Source: Nocardioides sp. JS614
GTDB taxonomy: Bacteria; Actinomycetota; Actinomycetes; Propionibacteriales; Nocardioidaceae
Direction of reading: 5' to 3'
NCBI RefSeq assembly: GCF_000015265.1
Contig: NC_008699.1
Location: 496,001-560,000, forward strand
DNA length: 64,000 nucleotides
A program made the translations under genes and the position numbers. The notes beneath the pieces were generated by a model. It made no database searches and was not told the origin of the DNA. It saw only the letters and a program-made list of their open reading frames with translations. Positions 17,515 to 25,034 of this stretch are shown here, in pieces (within the stretch, counting starts at the first letter, position 1; the number at the start of each line of letters is the position of its first letter).

Positions 17515-17565
17515 TCAGGCGAGCCACCACTGGGTGGTACGGAACGTGGAACAGGACGTCAGCAC
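17515..17565 (-). CDS. Trp-rich leader peptide of trpS
   Basis: A 16-residue frame: GTG start, sequence MLTSCSTFRTTQWWLA, TGA stop. Two adjacent TGG codons sit three codons before the stop, as in ribosome-mediated attenuation leaders. The Trp codons lie in the 3' arm of a small CCACC/GGTGG hairpin (17524-17537). A TAGTCT -10 box lies 6 bases upstream of the GTG, so the transcript probably begins with the leader itself. When Trp-tRNA is scarce, stalling at the TGG pair should favour read-through into trpS. Confidence 0.72.
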   Translation of the reverse strand: MLTSCSTFRTTQWWLA

Positions 17566-17571
17566 CGGACC

Positions 17572-17577
17572 AGACTA
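17572..17577 (-). promoter_or_regulatory. -10 box TAGTCT of the trpS leader
   Basis: Minus-strand TAGTCT, then GGTCCG and the leader GTG at 17565. Only CCGG-centred bases (CTACCGGTAG) separate it from the opposing promoter at 17582. Confidence 0.55.
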
Positions 17578-17581
17578 CCGG

Positions 17582-17587
17582 TAGCGT
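17582..17587 (+). promoter_or_regulatory. -10 box TAGCGT of the deacetylase gene, leaderless spacing
   Basis: TAGCGT, then CCGTCAC and the ATG at 17595. It is placed back to back with the trpS leader promoter. Confidence 0.55.
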
Positions 17588-17594
17588 CCGTCAC

Positions 17595-18779
17595 ATGCCC
17601 GCCTGCCAGGGACCGGCGACCGTCGTGTTCGACCCCAGCCTGACCGCGTACGACTTCGGCCCGACCCATCCGATGTCCCCGCTGCGGGTCGACCTGACCA
17701 TCCGGCTGGCCGAGGAGCTCGGCGTCCTGGCCGGGCTGCGGCGGGTCGACGCCCCCGTGGCCACCGACGAGGTGATCGCGACGGTGCACCGGCCCGCGCT
17801 CATCGAGGCGGTACGCCGTGCCGGCACCATGCCCGGCATCCTCGACGAGGCCCACGGGCTGGGCACCGACGACAACCCGACCTTCCCGGACATGCACCAC
17901 GCGGCCGCGCACATCGTCGGTGCGACCGTCGAGGCCGCCCGTCAGGTGTGGTCGGGGGAGTCCCTCCACGCCGTGAACATCAGCGGCGGCCTCCACCACG
18001 CGATGCCGGAGCGGGCCAGCGGCTTCTGCATCTACAACGACGTCGCGGTCGGCATCCAGCACCTCCTCGACAGCGGGGCGAAGCGGGTGGCCTACGTGGA
18101 CGTCGACGTCCATCACGGCGACGGGGTGGAGAAGGTGTTCTGGGACGACCCGCGGGTGCTGACGATCTCGCTGCACGAGACGGGCCAGATGCTGTTCCCC
18201 GGCACGGGGTTCCCGACCGACGCCGGCGGCCCGGCGGCGCGGGGTACGGCCGTCAACGTGGCGCTGCCCCCCGGCACCGGCGACGGCGGCTGGCTGCGCG
18301 CCTACCACGCCGTGGTGCCCCCGCTGGTGCGCGAGTTCGCGCCCGACGTCCTGGTCACCCAGCACGGCTGCGACTCCCACATCGAGGACCCGCTGGCGCA
18401 CCTGATGCTCTCCGTGGATGGACAGCGGGCGGCCTACCTGGCCCTCCACGAGCTGGCCCACGAGGTCTGTGGTGGGCGGTGGGTCGCCACCGGCGGCGGC
18501 GGATACGCCCTGGTCGAGGTGGTCCCGCGGGCCTGGACCCACCTGCTGGCGATCGTGGCCGGCCGGCCGCTCGACCCGGCCACCGAGACCCCGGAGGGGT
18601 GGCGCAGGCACGTGCAGACCACGTTGGACCAGGTCGCACCCCACCGGATGACCGACGGCCGGACCCCGGCGTACCGGGACTGGATCGACGGCTACGACCC
18701 CGAGATCTGGCTGGACCGGGCGATCCACAGCACCCGGATGGAGGTCTTCCCGCTGCACGGGCTCGACCCGTTTCCCTGA
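17595..18779 (+). CDS. AcuC-like histone deacetylase family protein
   Basis: Zinc-dependent deacetylase of the arginase/deacetylase fold, 394 residues. Catalytic elements are visible: the paired histidines in NISGGLHHAMPERASGF, the metal-binding D-x-H in YVDVDVHHGDGVEKVFW, the second Asp in VTQHGCDSH, and the GGGGY loop. In Bacillus, AcuC deacetylates acetyl-CoA synthetase; the substrate here is unknown. ATG 17595 is preferred over the upstream ATG at 17478 because the -10 box lies 7 bases before it and the longer start would cross the trpS leader. Confidence 0.92.
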   Translation: MPACQGPATVVFDPSLTAYDFGPTHPMSPLRVDLTIRLAEELGVLAGLRRVDAPVATDEVIATVHRPALIEAVRRAGTMPGILDEAHGLGTDDNPTFPDMHHAAAHIVGATVEAARQVWSGESLHAVNISGGLHHAMPERASGFCIYNDVAVGIQHLLDSGAKRVAYVDVDVHHGDGVEKVFWDDPRVLTISLHETGQMLFPGTGFPTDAGGPAARGTAVNVALPPGTGDGGWLRAYHAVVPPLVREFAPDVLVTQHGCDSHIEDPLAHLMLSVDGQRAAYLALHELAHEVCGGRWVATGGGGYALVEVVPRAWTHLLAIVAGRPLDPATETPEGWRRHVQTTLDQVAPHRMTDGRTPAYRDWIDGYDPEIWLDRAIHSTRMEVFPLHGLDPFP

Positions 18780-18898
18780 TCCCGGGTCGCGCCGGGGTGG
18801 CGCCGGCCGGGGGTGGACGCCGGCTTCGCGCAAGTCGACACGCCGACACCACTCGGGCGACTTTTAGCAACCCCTTCCCCACGAGTCACATCAGGCTC

Positions 18899-18904
18899 TA
18901 TTCT
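18899..18904 (+). promoter_or_regulatory. -10 box TATTCT upstream of the BldC-like gene
   Basis: TATTCT lies 71 bases before the ATG at 18976 in a locally AT-richer patch. I see no clear -35 box. Confidence 0.35.
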
Positions 18905-18975
18905 CACCGTGCGCGACGCGTGCACTCACCGGCGGGGAAGTCGGTGGCGCGTCAGACAGAAAGTATCGGTGCACG

Positions 18976-19179
18976 ATGGCTACCAACCCCGGGGACAGCT
19001 CCTCCTCGAAGTTCCTGACCGTCGCCGAGGTCGCGGCGATGATGCGCGTGTCCAAGATGACCGTCTACCGCCTCGTCCACAACGGCGAGCTGCCCGCCGT
19101 CCGGGTCGGCCGGTCCTTCCGGGTCCAGGAGAAGGACGTCGACGAGTACCTCCGCAAGAGCTTCTACTCCGCCGGTTGA
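18976..19179 (+). CDS. MerR/BldC-like small DNA-binding protein
   Basis: A 67-residue protein that is almost entirely one winged helix-turn-helix of the excisionase/BldC type: FLTVAEVAAMMRVSKMTVYRL, then NGELPAVRVGRSFRVQEKDV and a short tail. The family includes developmental regulators such as Streptomyces BldC and also phage excisionases. No integrase is nearby and the neighbourhood is conserved core, so a transcriptional role is much more likely. A BldN-like sigma gene lies 4 kb away. The ATG at 18976 has no good ribosome-binding site. Confidence 0.88.
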   Translation: MATNPGDSSSSKFLTVAEVAAMMRVSKMTVYRLVHNGELPAVRVGRSFRVQEKDVDEYLRKSFYSAG

Positions 19180-19311
19180 GCTCGCCGGGCTGAAAGCGAA
19201 CTCACACGGATGCGTCTCACCGGCGGATTCTGCCGGGGAAGGTGCGGCGGCTAGGCTAGGTCGGTCCTCCGGGCAGAACCGGTGGACGATACGGCTGTTG
19301 AAAGGTATCCC

Positions 19312-19413
19312 GTGGGTTCTGTCATCAAGAAGCGGCGCAAGCGCATGGCCAAGAAGAAGCACCGCAAGCTGCTGAAGAAGACGCGCGTGCAGCGTCGCAA
19401 GCTCGGCAAGTAG
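19312..19413 (+). CDS. Small ribosomal protein bS22 (AURKAIP1/COX24-domain peptide)
   Basis: A 33-residue, strongly basic peptide beginning MGSVIKKRRKRMAKKK and ending RVQRRKLGK. It closely resembles the 33-residue bS22 found in the mycobacterial small ribosomal subunit, also annotated as an AURKAIP1/COX24-domain protein. GTG start at 19312 with AAAGG 7 bases upstream. A TAGGCT -10 candidate lies at 19252-19257. It is easily missed because of its size. The next gene begins 26 bases after its stop. Confidence 0.9.
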   Translation: MGSVIKKRRKRMAKKKHRKLLKKTRVQRRKLGK

Positions 19414-19439
19414 CGCCCGAGCCGATCACAGCACGCCCC

Positions 19440-20519
19440 ATGGGCAGCGCCGGCAGGGTCGTCCTGGTCACCGGGGTCTCACGCGACCTCGGCCGCCGGT
19501 TCGCGCGCGCCCTGGCGGCCGACCCGTCCGTCGACCGCGTGGTCGGGGTGGACGCCGTACCGCCGCGCGGTGACATCGGCGAGGTCTCCTTCGTCCGGGC
19601 CGACATCCGCAACCCGGTCATCGCGAAGGTCATCGTCAAGGAGGACGTCGACACCGTCGTCCACATGAGCGTCATCTCCACCCCCGGCAGCGCCGGGGGG
19701 CGGAACACGATGAAGGAGCTCAACGTCATCGGGACGATGCAGCTCCTCGCCGCCTGCCAGAAGGCTCCCGGCCTGCGCACGCTCGTGGTGAAGTCCTCGA
19801 CCACGGTCTACGGCGCCAGCAACCGCGACCCGGCGATGTTCACCGAGGACATGGAGCCGCGCCGGGTGCCGCGCTCCGGCTACGCCAAGGACGTCGCCGA
19901 GGTCGAGGGCTACGTGCGCGGTTTCGCCCGCCGCCGTCCCGACGTCTCGGTGACCATCCTCCGCGCGGCCAACGTGATCGGGCCCCAGGTCACGAGCCCG
20001 CTCACCTCCTACTTCCGGTTGCCGGTGATCCCCACCGTGCTCGGCTTCGACCCGCGGCTGCAGTTCCTGCACGAGCAGGACCTGCTCGACGTGCTGCGGC
20101 ATGCGATCGCCGCGGAGGTCGCCGGGACCTTCAACGTCGCCGGTGCCGGGATCCTGATGCTCTCCCAGGCGGTACGCCGCCTCCAGCGGCCCAGCGTCCC
20201 GCTGCCGCCCTTCGCGGTCGGCCGGGTCGGCTCCACCCTGCGCTCGGCGCGGGTCGCGGACTTCTCGCCCGAGCAGCTCGGCCTGCTCACGTACGGGCGT
20301 GGCGTCGACACGACCCGGATGCGTACCGAGCTCGGCTTCGAGCCGGCCCTCACGACCGCTGGGGCGTTCGCGGACTTCGCGGCCCCGCTGCCGCCCACCG
20401 GCGGCTACGCCGACCGGCTGCTGGCCCGGGTCGCGCAGGGCCTGCCCGAGCCCGCACCCGTCCCCGCGCCGCTACCGGCCTCGGCGCCGGCGTACCCCCG
20501 AGGAGCCGACCGTGGGTGA
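19440..20519 (+). CDS. NAD-dependent epimerase/dehydratase family protein
   Basis: Short-chain dehydrogenase of the extended type, 359 residues. The Rossmann motif is VVLVTGVSRDLGRRFARAL (the usual GxxGxxG reads GVSRDLG), with an acidic NAD-ribose position in GVDAVP. The active-site Ser/Thr region is VVKSSTTVYGAS and the catalytic Tyr-x3-Lys is YAKD (SGYAKDVAEVEGY). The substrate is unknown. The last 20 or so residues are Pro/Ala-rich. Its stop lies inside the next gene (8-base overlap), so the epimerase and acyltransferase are probably made together, perhaps acting on a glycolipid. Confidence 0.87.
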   Translation: MGSAGRVVLVTGVSRDLGRRFARALAADPSVDRVVGVDAVPPRGDIGEVSFVRADIRNPVIAKVIVKEDVDTVVHMSVISTPGSAGGRNTMKELNVIGTMQLLAACQKAPGLRTLVVKSSTTVYGASNRDPAMFTEDMEPRRVPRSGYAKDVAEVEGYVRGFARRRPDVSVTILRAANVIGPQVTSPLTSYFRLPVIPTVLGFDPRLQFLHEQDLLDVLRHAIAAEVAGTFNVAGAGILMLSQAVRRLQRPSVPLPPFAVGRVGSTLRSARVADFSPEQLGLLTYGRGVDTTRMRTELGFEPALTTAGAFADFAAPLPPTGGYADRLLARVAQGLPEPAPVPAPLPASAPAYPRGADRG

Positions 20520-21639
20520 CGCGGAGATCATCCCGATCGGGACCCGCGGCCGGCCGGGCCGCGGCACGGGCAAGCACCCGTCCTCGGCCGCCCGCGGCCT
20601 CGCGACCGGCGCTCGACCGCCGGCTGCCAAGGCCGGCCGCCGGACCGCCGGACCCGCCTCGGGCTCCGCGCCCGAGCCTCCCGCGAGGTCCGACACCCGG
20701 GCCGAGCGTCCCGCGACCACGACCCAGGACCGGGCGCCGCTGGCCGGCATCCCCGCGAGCGACTGGCTCGCGGCGGTGCAGCACGGCGCTCGGGAGGTGT
20801 TCGGCGAGCAGTGGGAGCCCCAGCTCGCGCGGTTCCTCGCGTTCCTGCGGCGCCGGATCACCGGTGACTATGTGGTCGACGAGTACGGCTTCGACCAGGA
20901 GATCACCGAGCGCTTCTTGATGGCGACGCTGCGCCCGATCGCCCAGAAGTGGTTCCGGATCGAGGTCCGCGGGATCGAGAACATCCCGACCGAGGGCGGG
21001 GCCCTCGTGGTGTCCAACCATTCCGGCACCATCCCGGTCGACGGCCTGATGACCCTCGTGTCGATCTACGACCACACCGGCCGGTTCCTACGGCCGCTGG
21101 GCGCCGACCTGGTCTTCCGGCTCCCGTTCGTCAGCTCGCTCGCGCGCAAGAGCGGGGCCACCCTCGCGTGCAACGAGGACGCCGAGCGGATGTTGCACGG
21201 TGGCCAGCTGGTCGGGGTCTGGCCGGAGGGCTTCAAAGGGATCGGCAAGGCCTACAGCGACCGTTACAAGCTGCAGCGGTTCGGTCGCGGGGGCTTCGTC
21301 TCCGCCGCCCTGCGCACCGGCGTGCCGATCATCCCGTTGGCGGTCGTCGGCGCCGAGGAGATCTACCCGCTGGTCGGCAACCTGCCCTCCCTCGCCCGTG
21401 CCCTCGGGCTGCCGTACCTCCCGGTGACGCCGTTCTTCCCGGCCCTGGGGCCGCTCGGCCTGGTGCCGTTGCCCTCGAAGTGGCTGCTGGAGTTCGGTGA
21501 GCCGATCCGCACGGACGAGCTCGACGTGGGCGCCGCCGACGACCCGATGCTGGTCTTCAACGTCACCGACCAGGTCCGCGAGACGATCCAGCAGACGCTC
21601 TACTCGCTGCTGATGCAGCGCGAGTCGGTGTTCAAGTAG
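20512..21639 (+). CDS. Lysophospholipid acyltransferase (PlsC-like)
   Basis: Membrane-associated glycerolipid acyltransferase, 375 residues. The first ~85 residues are Ala/Pro/Arg-rich and probably disordered. The acyltransferase box reads NHSGTIPVDG, with six residues between His and Asp rather than the canonical four; this variant occurs in an actinobacterial subfamily by memory. The second motif is WPEGFKGIGK in place of EGTR/S. GTG 20512 is chosen because it overlaps the epimerase stop; longer in-frame starts lie well inside that gene. Confidence 0.85.
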   Translation: MGDAEIIPIGTRGRPGRGTGKHPSSAARGLATGARPPAAKAGRRTAGPASGSAPEPPARSDTRAERPATTTQDRAPLAGIPASDWLAAVQHGAREVFGEQWEPQLARFLAFLRRRITGDYVVDEYGFDQEITERFLMATLRPIAQKWFRIEVRGIENIPTEGGALVVSNHSGTIPVDGLMTLVSIYDHTGRFLRPLGADLVFRLPFVSSLARKSGATLACNEDAERMLHGGQLVGVWPEGFKGIGKAYSDRYKLQRFGRGGFVSAALRTGVPIIPLAVVGAEEIYPLVGNLPSLARALGLPYLPVTPFFPALGPLGLVPLPSKWLLEFGEPIRTDELDVGAADDPMLVFNVTDQVRETIQQTLYSLLMQRESVFK

Positions 21640-21660
21640 CCACGCGACCGACGTGGCCTG

Positions 21661-21767
21661 TCGGCTCGCTGGGTCTCGACACGGCGGTCGCGGCCTCGTT
21701 CCTCGGTCGCGCGCCTGCGGTTCCTGAGGAGCCGAGGGACGAGGCGTCTCGAAGGGCGACCACCATC
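21661..21767 (-). repeat. Post-terminator repeat, copy 2 (longer variant)
   Basis: Contains GGGTCTCGACACGGCGG, the stem CGCGGCC / GGTCGCG at 21689-21711 (one G-T wobble), an extra segment of about 40 bases, and the shared end CGACCACCATCA. It lies downstream of the minus-strand RsbN-like gene, and ACGGGG / CCCCGT arms follow next to that gene's stop. Confidence 0.6.
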
Positions 21768-21792
21768 ACGGGGTCCGCTGGCGCGTCCCCCG

Positions 21793-22947
21793 TCAGGGAG
21801 TCTTCGGCAGCCCGCCGGTGACGCCGTCGACGACGTCTTGGAGGATGCCGCCGACACCGTCGACGACATCGGTGACCACGGGGACCGACGGCGCATCGCT
21901 GGGGGAGTCGCCGCCGGTGAGCCCGTTCGCCAGGTCGCCGATCGGGTCGGAGCCGCCGCTGGTGGTGGTGCCGGGCTGGAGGCCGCTGCCGTCGGGGTTC
22001 AAGATGCTGCCGGGGCCGACCTCGCCGGGGTCCACGTCGGGGAGGCCGGTGCCCTGGGCGCCCTTGGTGCCGTGCTTGCCGCCGTTGCGGGTGCGGTCGC
22101 CCTTGGTGACCGCGTCGGCGGGCGGCTTGGGCACGTTGATGACCTCGGCGGCCGCCCCGAGCGTCGCCGGGATGGAGGTGATGCCCGCGCCGCCGCAGTC
22201 ACCGCAGCGCAGCGCGGCCTCGGTGTCGATCGTGGTGACGACGCCGGCCGCGCGGATCAGCTCGTCGCGGGCCTCGGCCGGCACCAGTGGCTCGAGGTCG
22301 GCGAGGCGGGTGAGGCTCGAGGCGGCGAAGTCGCGCAGGTGAGCGATCGAGGAGGCCTCGCCGGTGTGGGCGTAGTCGGCCAGCAGCAGGTCGGTGGCCT
22401 GGGTCGCCTGGTCGGTGAAGGTGTTGAGCGTGTCCGCGATCCGGATCTCGTCGCCGAAGTGGTTCTGGCGGGTGAGCGCGTCGACCTCGTCGAGACGGTC
22501 GGAGGCGTTCGCGAGGATGGTGGTGCCCTTGCTGCCCTCGCCGACGCTGAGCCCGGTGTGGGCCTGCTCGATGGCACGCTTGACCGGGTAGAGCGAGTCG
22601 CCCGGAAGAGCGGACTGGGAGGCGACCGCGAGCGAAGTGCTGGCGCCGACGATCACGATGCCGCCGACCACGGCGGCCAGCCGACGCTCGCGCGTGGGAC
22701 GACGCGCCGGAAGGGTCAGCCTGGAGACGTCGTCGGGGACGAGCGCGGTCGCGGCCTCGGCCATCAGCCGCTCGCGGAGAGTGGCGACGAACTCGGGTCG
22801 CGGCTGGGCCTCGGGCACCGCGCGCAGGGCACCGACGAGCGCGAGCAGCTCGGCGTCCCGCGGGTCGGCGACGTCGTACGTCGACGCGCCCTCCACTCGC
22901 GCGTCGAACTCCTCGGCGCGGCGCTGCGCCGTGAAACCCCAGGTCAT
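21793..22947 (-). CDS. DUF5667-type membrane protein, putative RsbN-like anti-sigma factor
   Basis: Probable partner of the BldN-like sigma factor encoded 130 bases upstream. The 384-residue protein has a cytoplasmic N-terminus (~110 residues), one transmembrane helix (LAAVVGGIVIVGASTSLAVA), the DUF5667 segment SALPGDSLYPVKRAIEQAH, an extracytoplasmic helical domain, and a Gly/Pro-rich tail. In Streptomyces, rsbN lies directly downstream of bldN and encodes a membrane anti-sigma factor; the same arrangement is seen here. ATG 22947 (MTWGFTAQ) is preferred over the upstream in-frame start at 23055. Confidence 0.78.
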   Translation of the reverse strand: MTWGFTAQRRAEEFDARVEGASTYDVADPRDAELLALVGALRAVPEAQPRPEFVATLRERLMAEAATALVPDDVSRLTLPARRPTRERRLAAVVGGIVIVGASTSLAVASQSALPGDSLYPVKRAIEQAHTGLSVGEGSKGTTILANASDRLDEVDALTRQNHFGDEIRIADTLNTFTDQATQATDLLLADYAHTGEASSIAHLRDFAASSLTRLADLEPLVPAEARDELIRAAGVVTTIDTEAALRCGDCGGAGITSIPATLGAAAEVINVPKPPADAVTKGDRTRNGGKHGTKGAQGTGLPDVDPGEVGPGSILNPDGSGLQPGTTTSGGSDPIGDLANGLTGGDSPSDAPSVPVVTDVVDGVGGILQDVVDGVTGGLPKTP

Positions 22948-23077
22948 CTCGTCTGCCCCATCCAGCCGTTCGCCCGGTCCCCGCTCGGGGACTCTGACAC
23001 CGACCTCAACGAGGCGTGGCCGGGCGGGGTTACGCGCGCGAGGCGCCCTGCGCAAAGGTTTTCGAAGAGGGTGCCCA

Positions 23078-23878
23078 TCAGTCCCGGATCCCCTCGGGCA
23101 TCAGCTTCGCGAGGTTGCGCACCCCACGCAGCTGGAGCTGCTTGACGGCCCCGTCGCTGCGGCCCAGGACGGCCGCCGTCTCGGCGATGCTCATCCCCTG
23201 GAGGAACCGCATCACCAGGCAGTCGCGCTGCTCGGGCGGCAGCTCGGTCAGGGCGTGCAGCAGCAGCTCGTTGGTGAGCCCGGCGAGCACCATCGACTCC
23301 GGGCCCTCGGTCGCGTCGTCGTGCAGGCCCATGTCCTCGGTGGTGAGCTCGAGGCGGGTCCGGCCGGCCTTGAAGTGGTCGGTCGCGAGGTTGCGGGCGA
23401 TCGTCATCAGCCAGGCGCCGAAGTCCTTGCCCTGCCAGCGGAAGTTGTTCATGCTCCGCAACGCGCGGAAGAAGGTCTCGGAGGTCAGGTCCTCGGCGAG
23501 GGTGCCGGACCGGGTCCGGTAGAAGAGGAAGCGGTAGACCGAGGGCTGGTAGTGGTCGTAGAGGAGGCCGAAGGCGTCGGCGTCGCCCTTGCGGGCCAGC
23601 TCCACCAGCGCGATCAGCCGGCTCCGCTCGGCCTCGTCCTCCTCCGAGGAGGTGGCGAGCTCCGCGTCGCCGTACCCGTCGGGACCGCCGTCGCCGGTCC
23701 CGGGGCCGCTCTTGGGGCGGGTCTTCGCGCGCATCTCCGCGCGCCCGCTGGCGACCGCCTCGGTGGCGAGCATCCCGGGTGTCCCGGCGAGCTGGGGCTG
23801 CTCCAGGACAAGCACGTGGGCCACGAGGCGTCGCAGCGCGTCGAGACCGCGCGCGACGTCGGTGTCCTCCCACGACAT
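23078..23878 (-). CDS. BldN-like ECF RNA polymerase sigma factor
   Basis: Extracytoplasmic-function sigma factor, 266 residues from the ATG at 23878, which has GGGAGG about 9 bases upstream; an in-frame ATG at 23920 would add 14 residues. Region 2 is clear (YRTRSGTLAEDLTSETFFRA, then the GAWLMTIARNLATDHFK stretch), as is region 4 (ELPPEQRDCLVMRFLQGMSI and AVLGRSDGAVKQLQLRGVRN). About 86 residues precede region 2, matching the long N-terminal extension of Streptomyces sigma-BldN that is removed by proteolysis. The BldN assignment rests on motifs, extension and the RsbN-like neighbour. Confidence 0.85.
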   Translation of the reverse strand: MSWEDTDVARGLDALRRLVAHVLVLEQPQLAGTPGMLATEAVASGRAEMRAKTRPKSGPGTGDGGPDGYGDAELATSSEEDEAERSRLIALVELARKGDADAFGLLYDHYQPSVYRFLFYRTRSGTLAEDLTSETFFRALRSMNNFRWQGKDFGAWLMTIARNLATDHFKAGRTRLELTTEDMGLHDDATEGPESMVLAGLTNELLLHALTELPPEQRDCLVMRFLQGMSIAETAAVLGRSDGAVKQLQLRGVRNLAKLMPEGIRD

Positions 23879-24012
23879 GAGTTCGATCCTCCCGGAAGCT
23901 TCCCCCGAAGCCTGCCCCATCGTAAACGTGAGTTACTCCGCTGGGAACCTCTGTCCGCTCAAAGGACGTCGGCGTCCGCACTTCGGGCACCTGTCGTCGG
24001 TGAGTCCGGGGT

Positions 24013-24102
24013 CGGTTTCCCCGGTTCACCGGGGAAGTTGCCACTCCGGGGCCGAAACTTCGGGTCAACAGTTCCGGTTTCCCCGGTTCACCGGGGAAAC
24101 CG
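24013..24102 (+). repeat. Three-hairpin intergenic repeat, copy B (overlaps a stop codon)
   Basis: Two GGTTTCCCCGGTTCACCGGG modules flank a spacer with CCGAAACTTCGG. The right module runs into the HAD phosphatase gene: that gene's last codons and its TGA at 24088-24090 lie within the repeat. Confidence 0.8.
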
Positions 24103-24981
24103 CCGGCCGCGGAGCGCCAGGCCGGCGGCGACCGTGCCGCTGGCGGCGCCGGCGATGCCGCCCGCGACCAGGCCGGCGCGCAGCGCCTTGCGCCCGGTGC
24201 GGTAGTCGTGGATCCGCCAGCCCTGCTCCCGGGCGTGGGCCCGGAGCCGGGCGTCCGGGTTGATGGCGCACGGGTCGCCGACCATGGTCAGCATCGGCAG
24301 GTCGTTGAAGGAGTCGGAGTACGCCGAGCAGCGATGCAGGTCGAGACCCTCGCGGGCGGCGAGGGCACGGACGGCCTCGCCCTTCGCTGGCCCGTGCAGC
24401 AGGTCGCCGACGAGCCGGCCGGTGTAGACGCCGTCGATGTGCTCGGCGACCGTGCCGAGCGCGCCGGTGAGGCCGAGTCGGCGCGCGATGATCTGCGCGA
24501 TCTCGATCGGCGCGGCGGTGACCAGCCAGACCCGCTGGCCCTCGTCGAGGTGCAGCTGCGCCAGGGCGCGGGTGCCCGGCCAGATCCGGTCCGCCATCGC
24601 CTCCTCGAAGATCTCCTCGCCGAGGTCCTGGAGCTCCGTGACGGTGTGTCCGGCGATGAACCCGAGGGCGGAGGCCCGAGCGTCGGCCACGTGGGCGGGG
24701 TCCTCGACGCCCACGACCCGGAAGTAGGCCTGCTTCCAGGCGGCCCCGAGGATCTCGCGGGTGGTGAAGAACTTGCGGCGGTGCAGGCCGCGGGCGAGGT
24801 GGAAGATGCTCGCCCCCTGCATCACGGTGTTGTCGACGTCGAAGAAGGCCGCGGCGACCGGGTCGAGCGGCGGGGTGAGCGCGGACTCCACCTCGGCGGC
24901 CGCCGCGGCGGCCTCGCCGGCGAGCACGGACCGCAGCTGGAGGTTCCGCGGGCGGGCTCGCCTGTCGTGCGCCGGGGTCAC
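24088..24981 (-). CDS. HAD-superfamily (subfamily IB) hydrolase
   Basis: Phosphatase of the SerB/CicA-like HAD-IB group, 297 residues. The nucleophile motif is AAFFDVDNTVMQGAS (DxDxT), motif II is VWLVTAAP, and motif IV is CSAYSDSFNDLPML. An N-terminal segment of ~40 residues precedes the catalytic core, and the Gly/Ala-rich end (LVAGGIAGAASGTVAAGLAL) looks like a membrane helix. The last residues (RRFPR) and the stop codon are encoded by a repeat element, so the C-terminus may be extended or altered compared with relatives. GTG 24981 lies 6 bases after a TACCCT -10 box. Confidence 0.88.
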   Translation of the reverse strand: MTPAHDRRARPRNLQLRSVLAGEAAAAAAEVESALTPPLDPVAAAFFDVDNTVMQGASIFHLARGLHRRKFFTTREILGAAWKQAYFRVVGVEDPAHVADARASALGFIAGHTVTELQDLGEEIFEEAMADRIWPGTRALAQLHLDEGQRVWLVTAAPIEIAQIIARRLGLTGALGTVAEHIDGVYTGRLVGDLLHGPAKGEAVRALAAREGLDLHRCSAYSDSFNDLPMLTMVGDPCAINPDARLRAHAREQGWRIHDYRTGRKALRAGLVAGGIAGAASGTVAAGLALRGRRFPR

Positions 24982-24987
24982 AGGGGC

Positions 24988-24993
24988 AGGGTA
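24988..24993 (-). promoter_or_regulatory. -10 box TACCCT of the HAD gene, leaderless spacing
   Basis: Minus-strand TACCCT, then GCCCCT and the GTG at 24981. Confidence 0.5.
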
Positions 24994-25034
24994 GACCGCC
25001 GGTCGAGCCGGACGCGGTGTGGAAGTATCCCCCT

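Noticed and set aside
18976..19179. Excisionase-like protein considered as a sign of a prophage or integrative element
   Set aside because: No integrase, attachment-site repeat or phage gene is nearby; neighbours are conserved core genes, fitting a BldC-type regulator.
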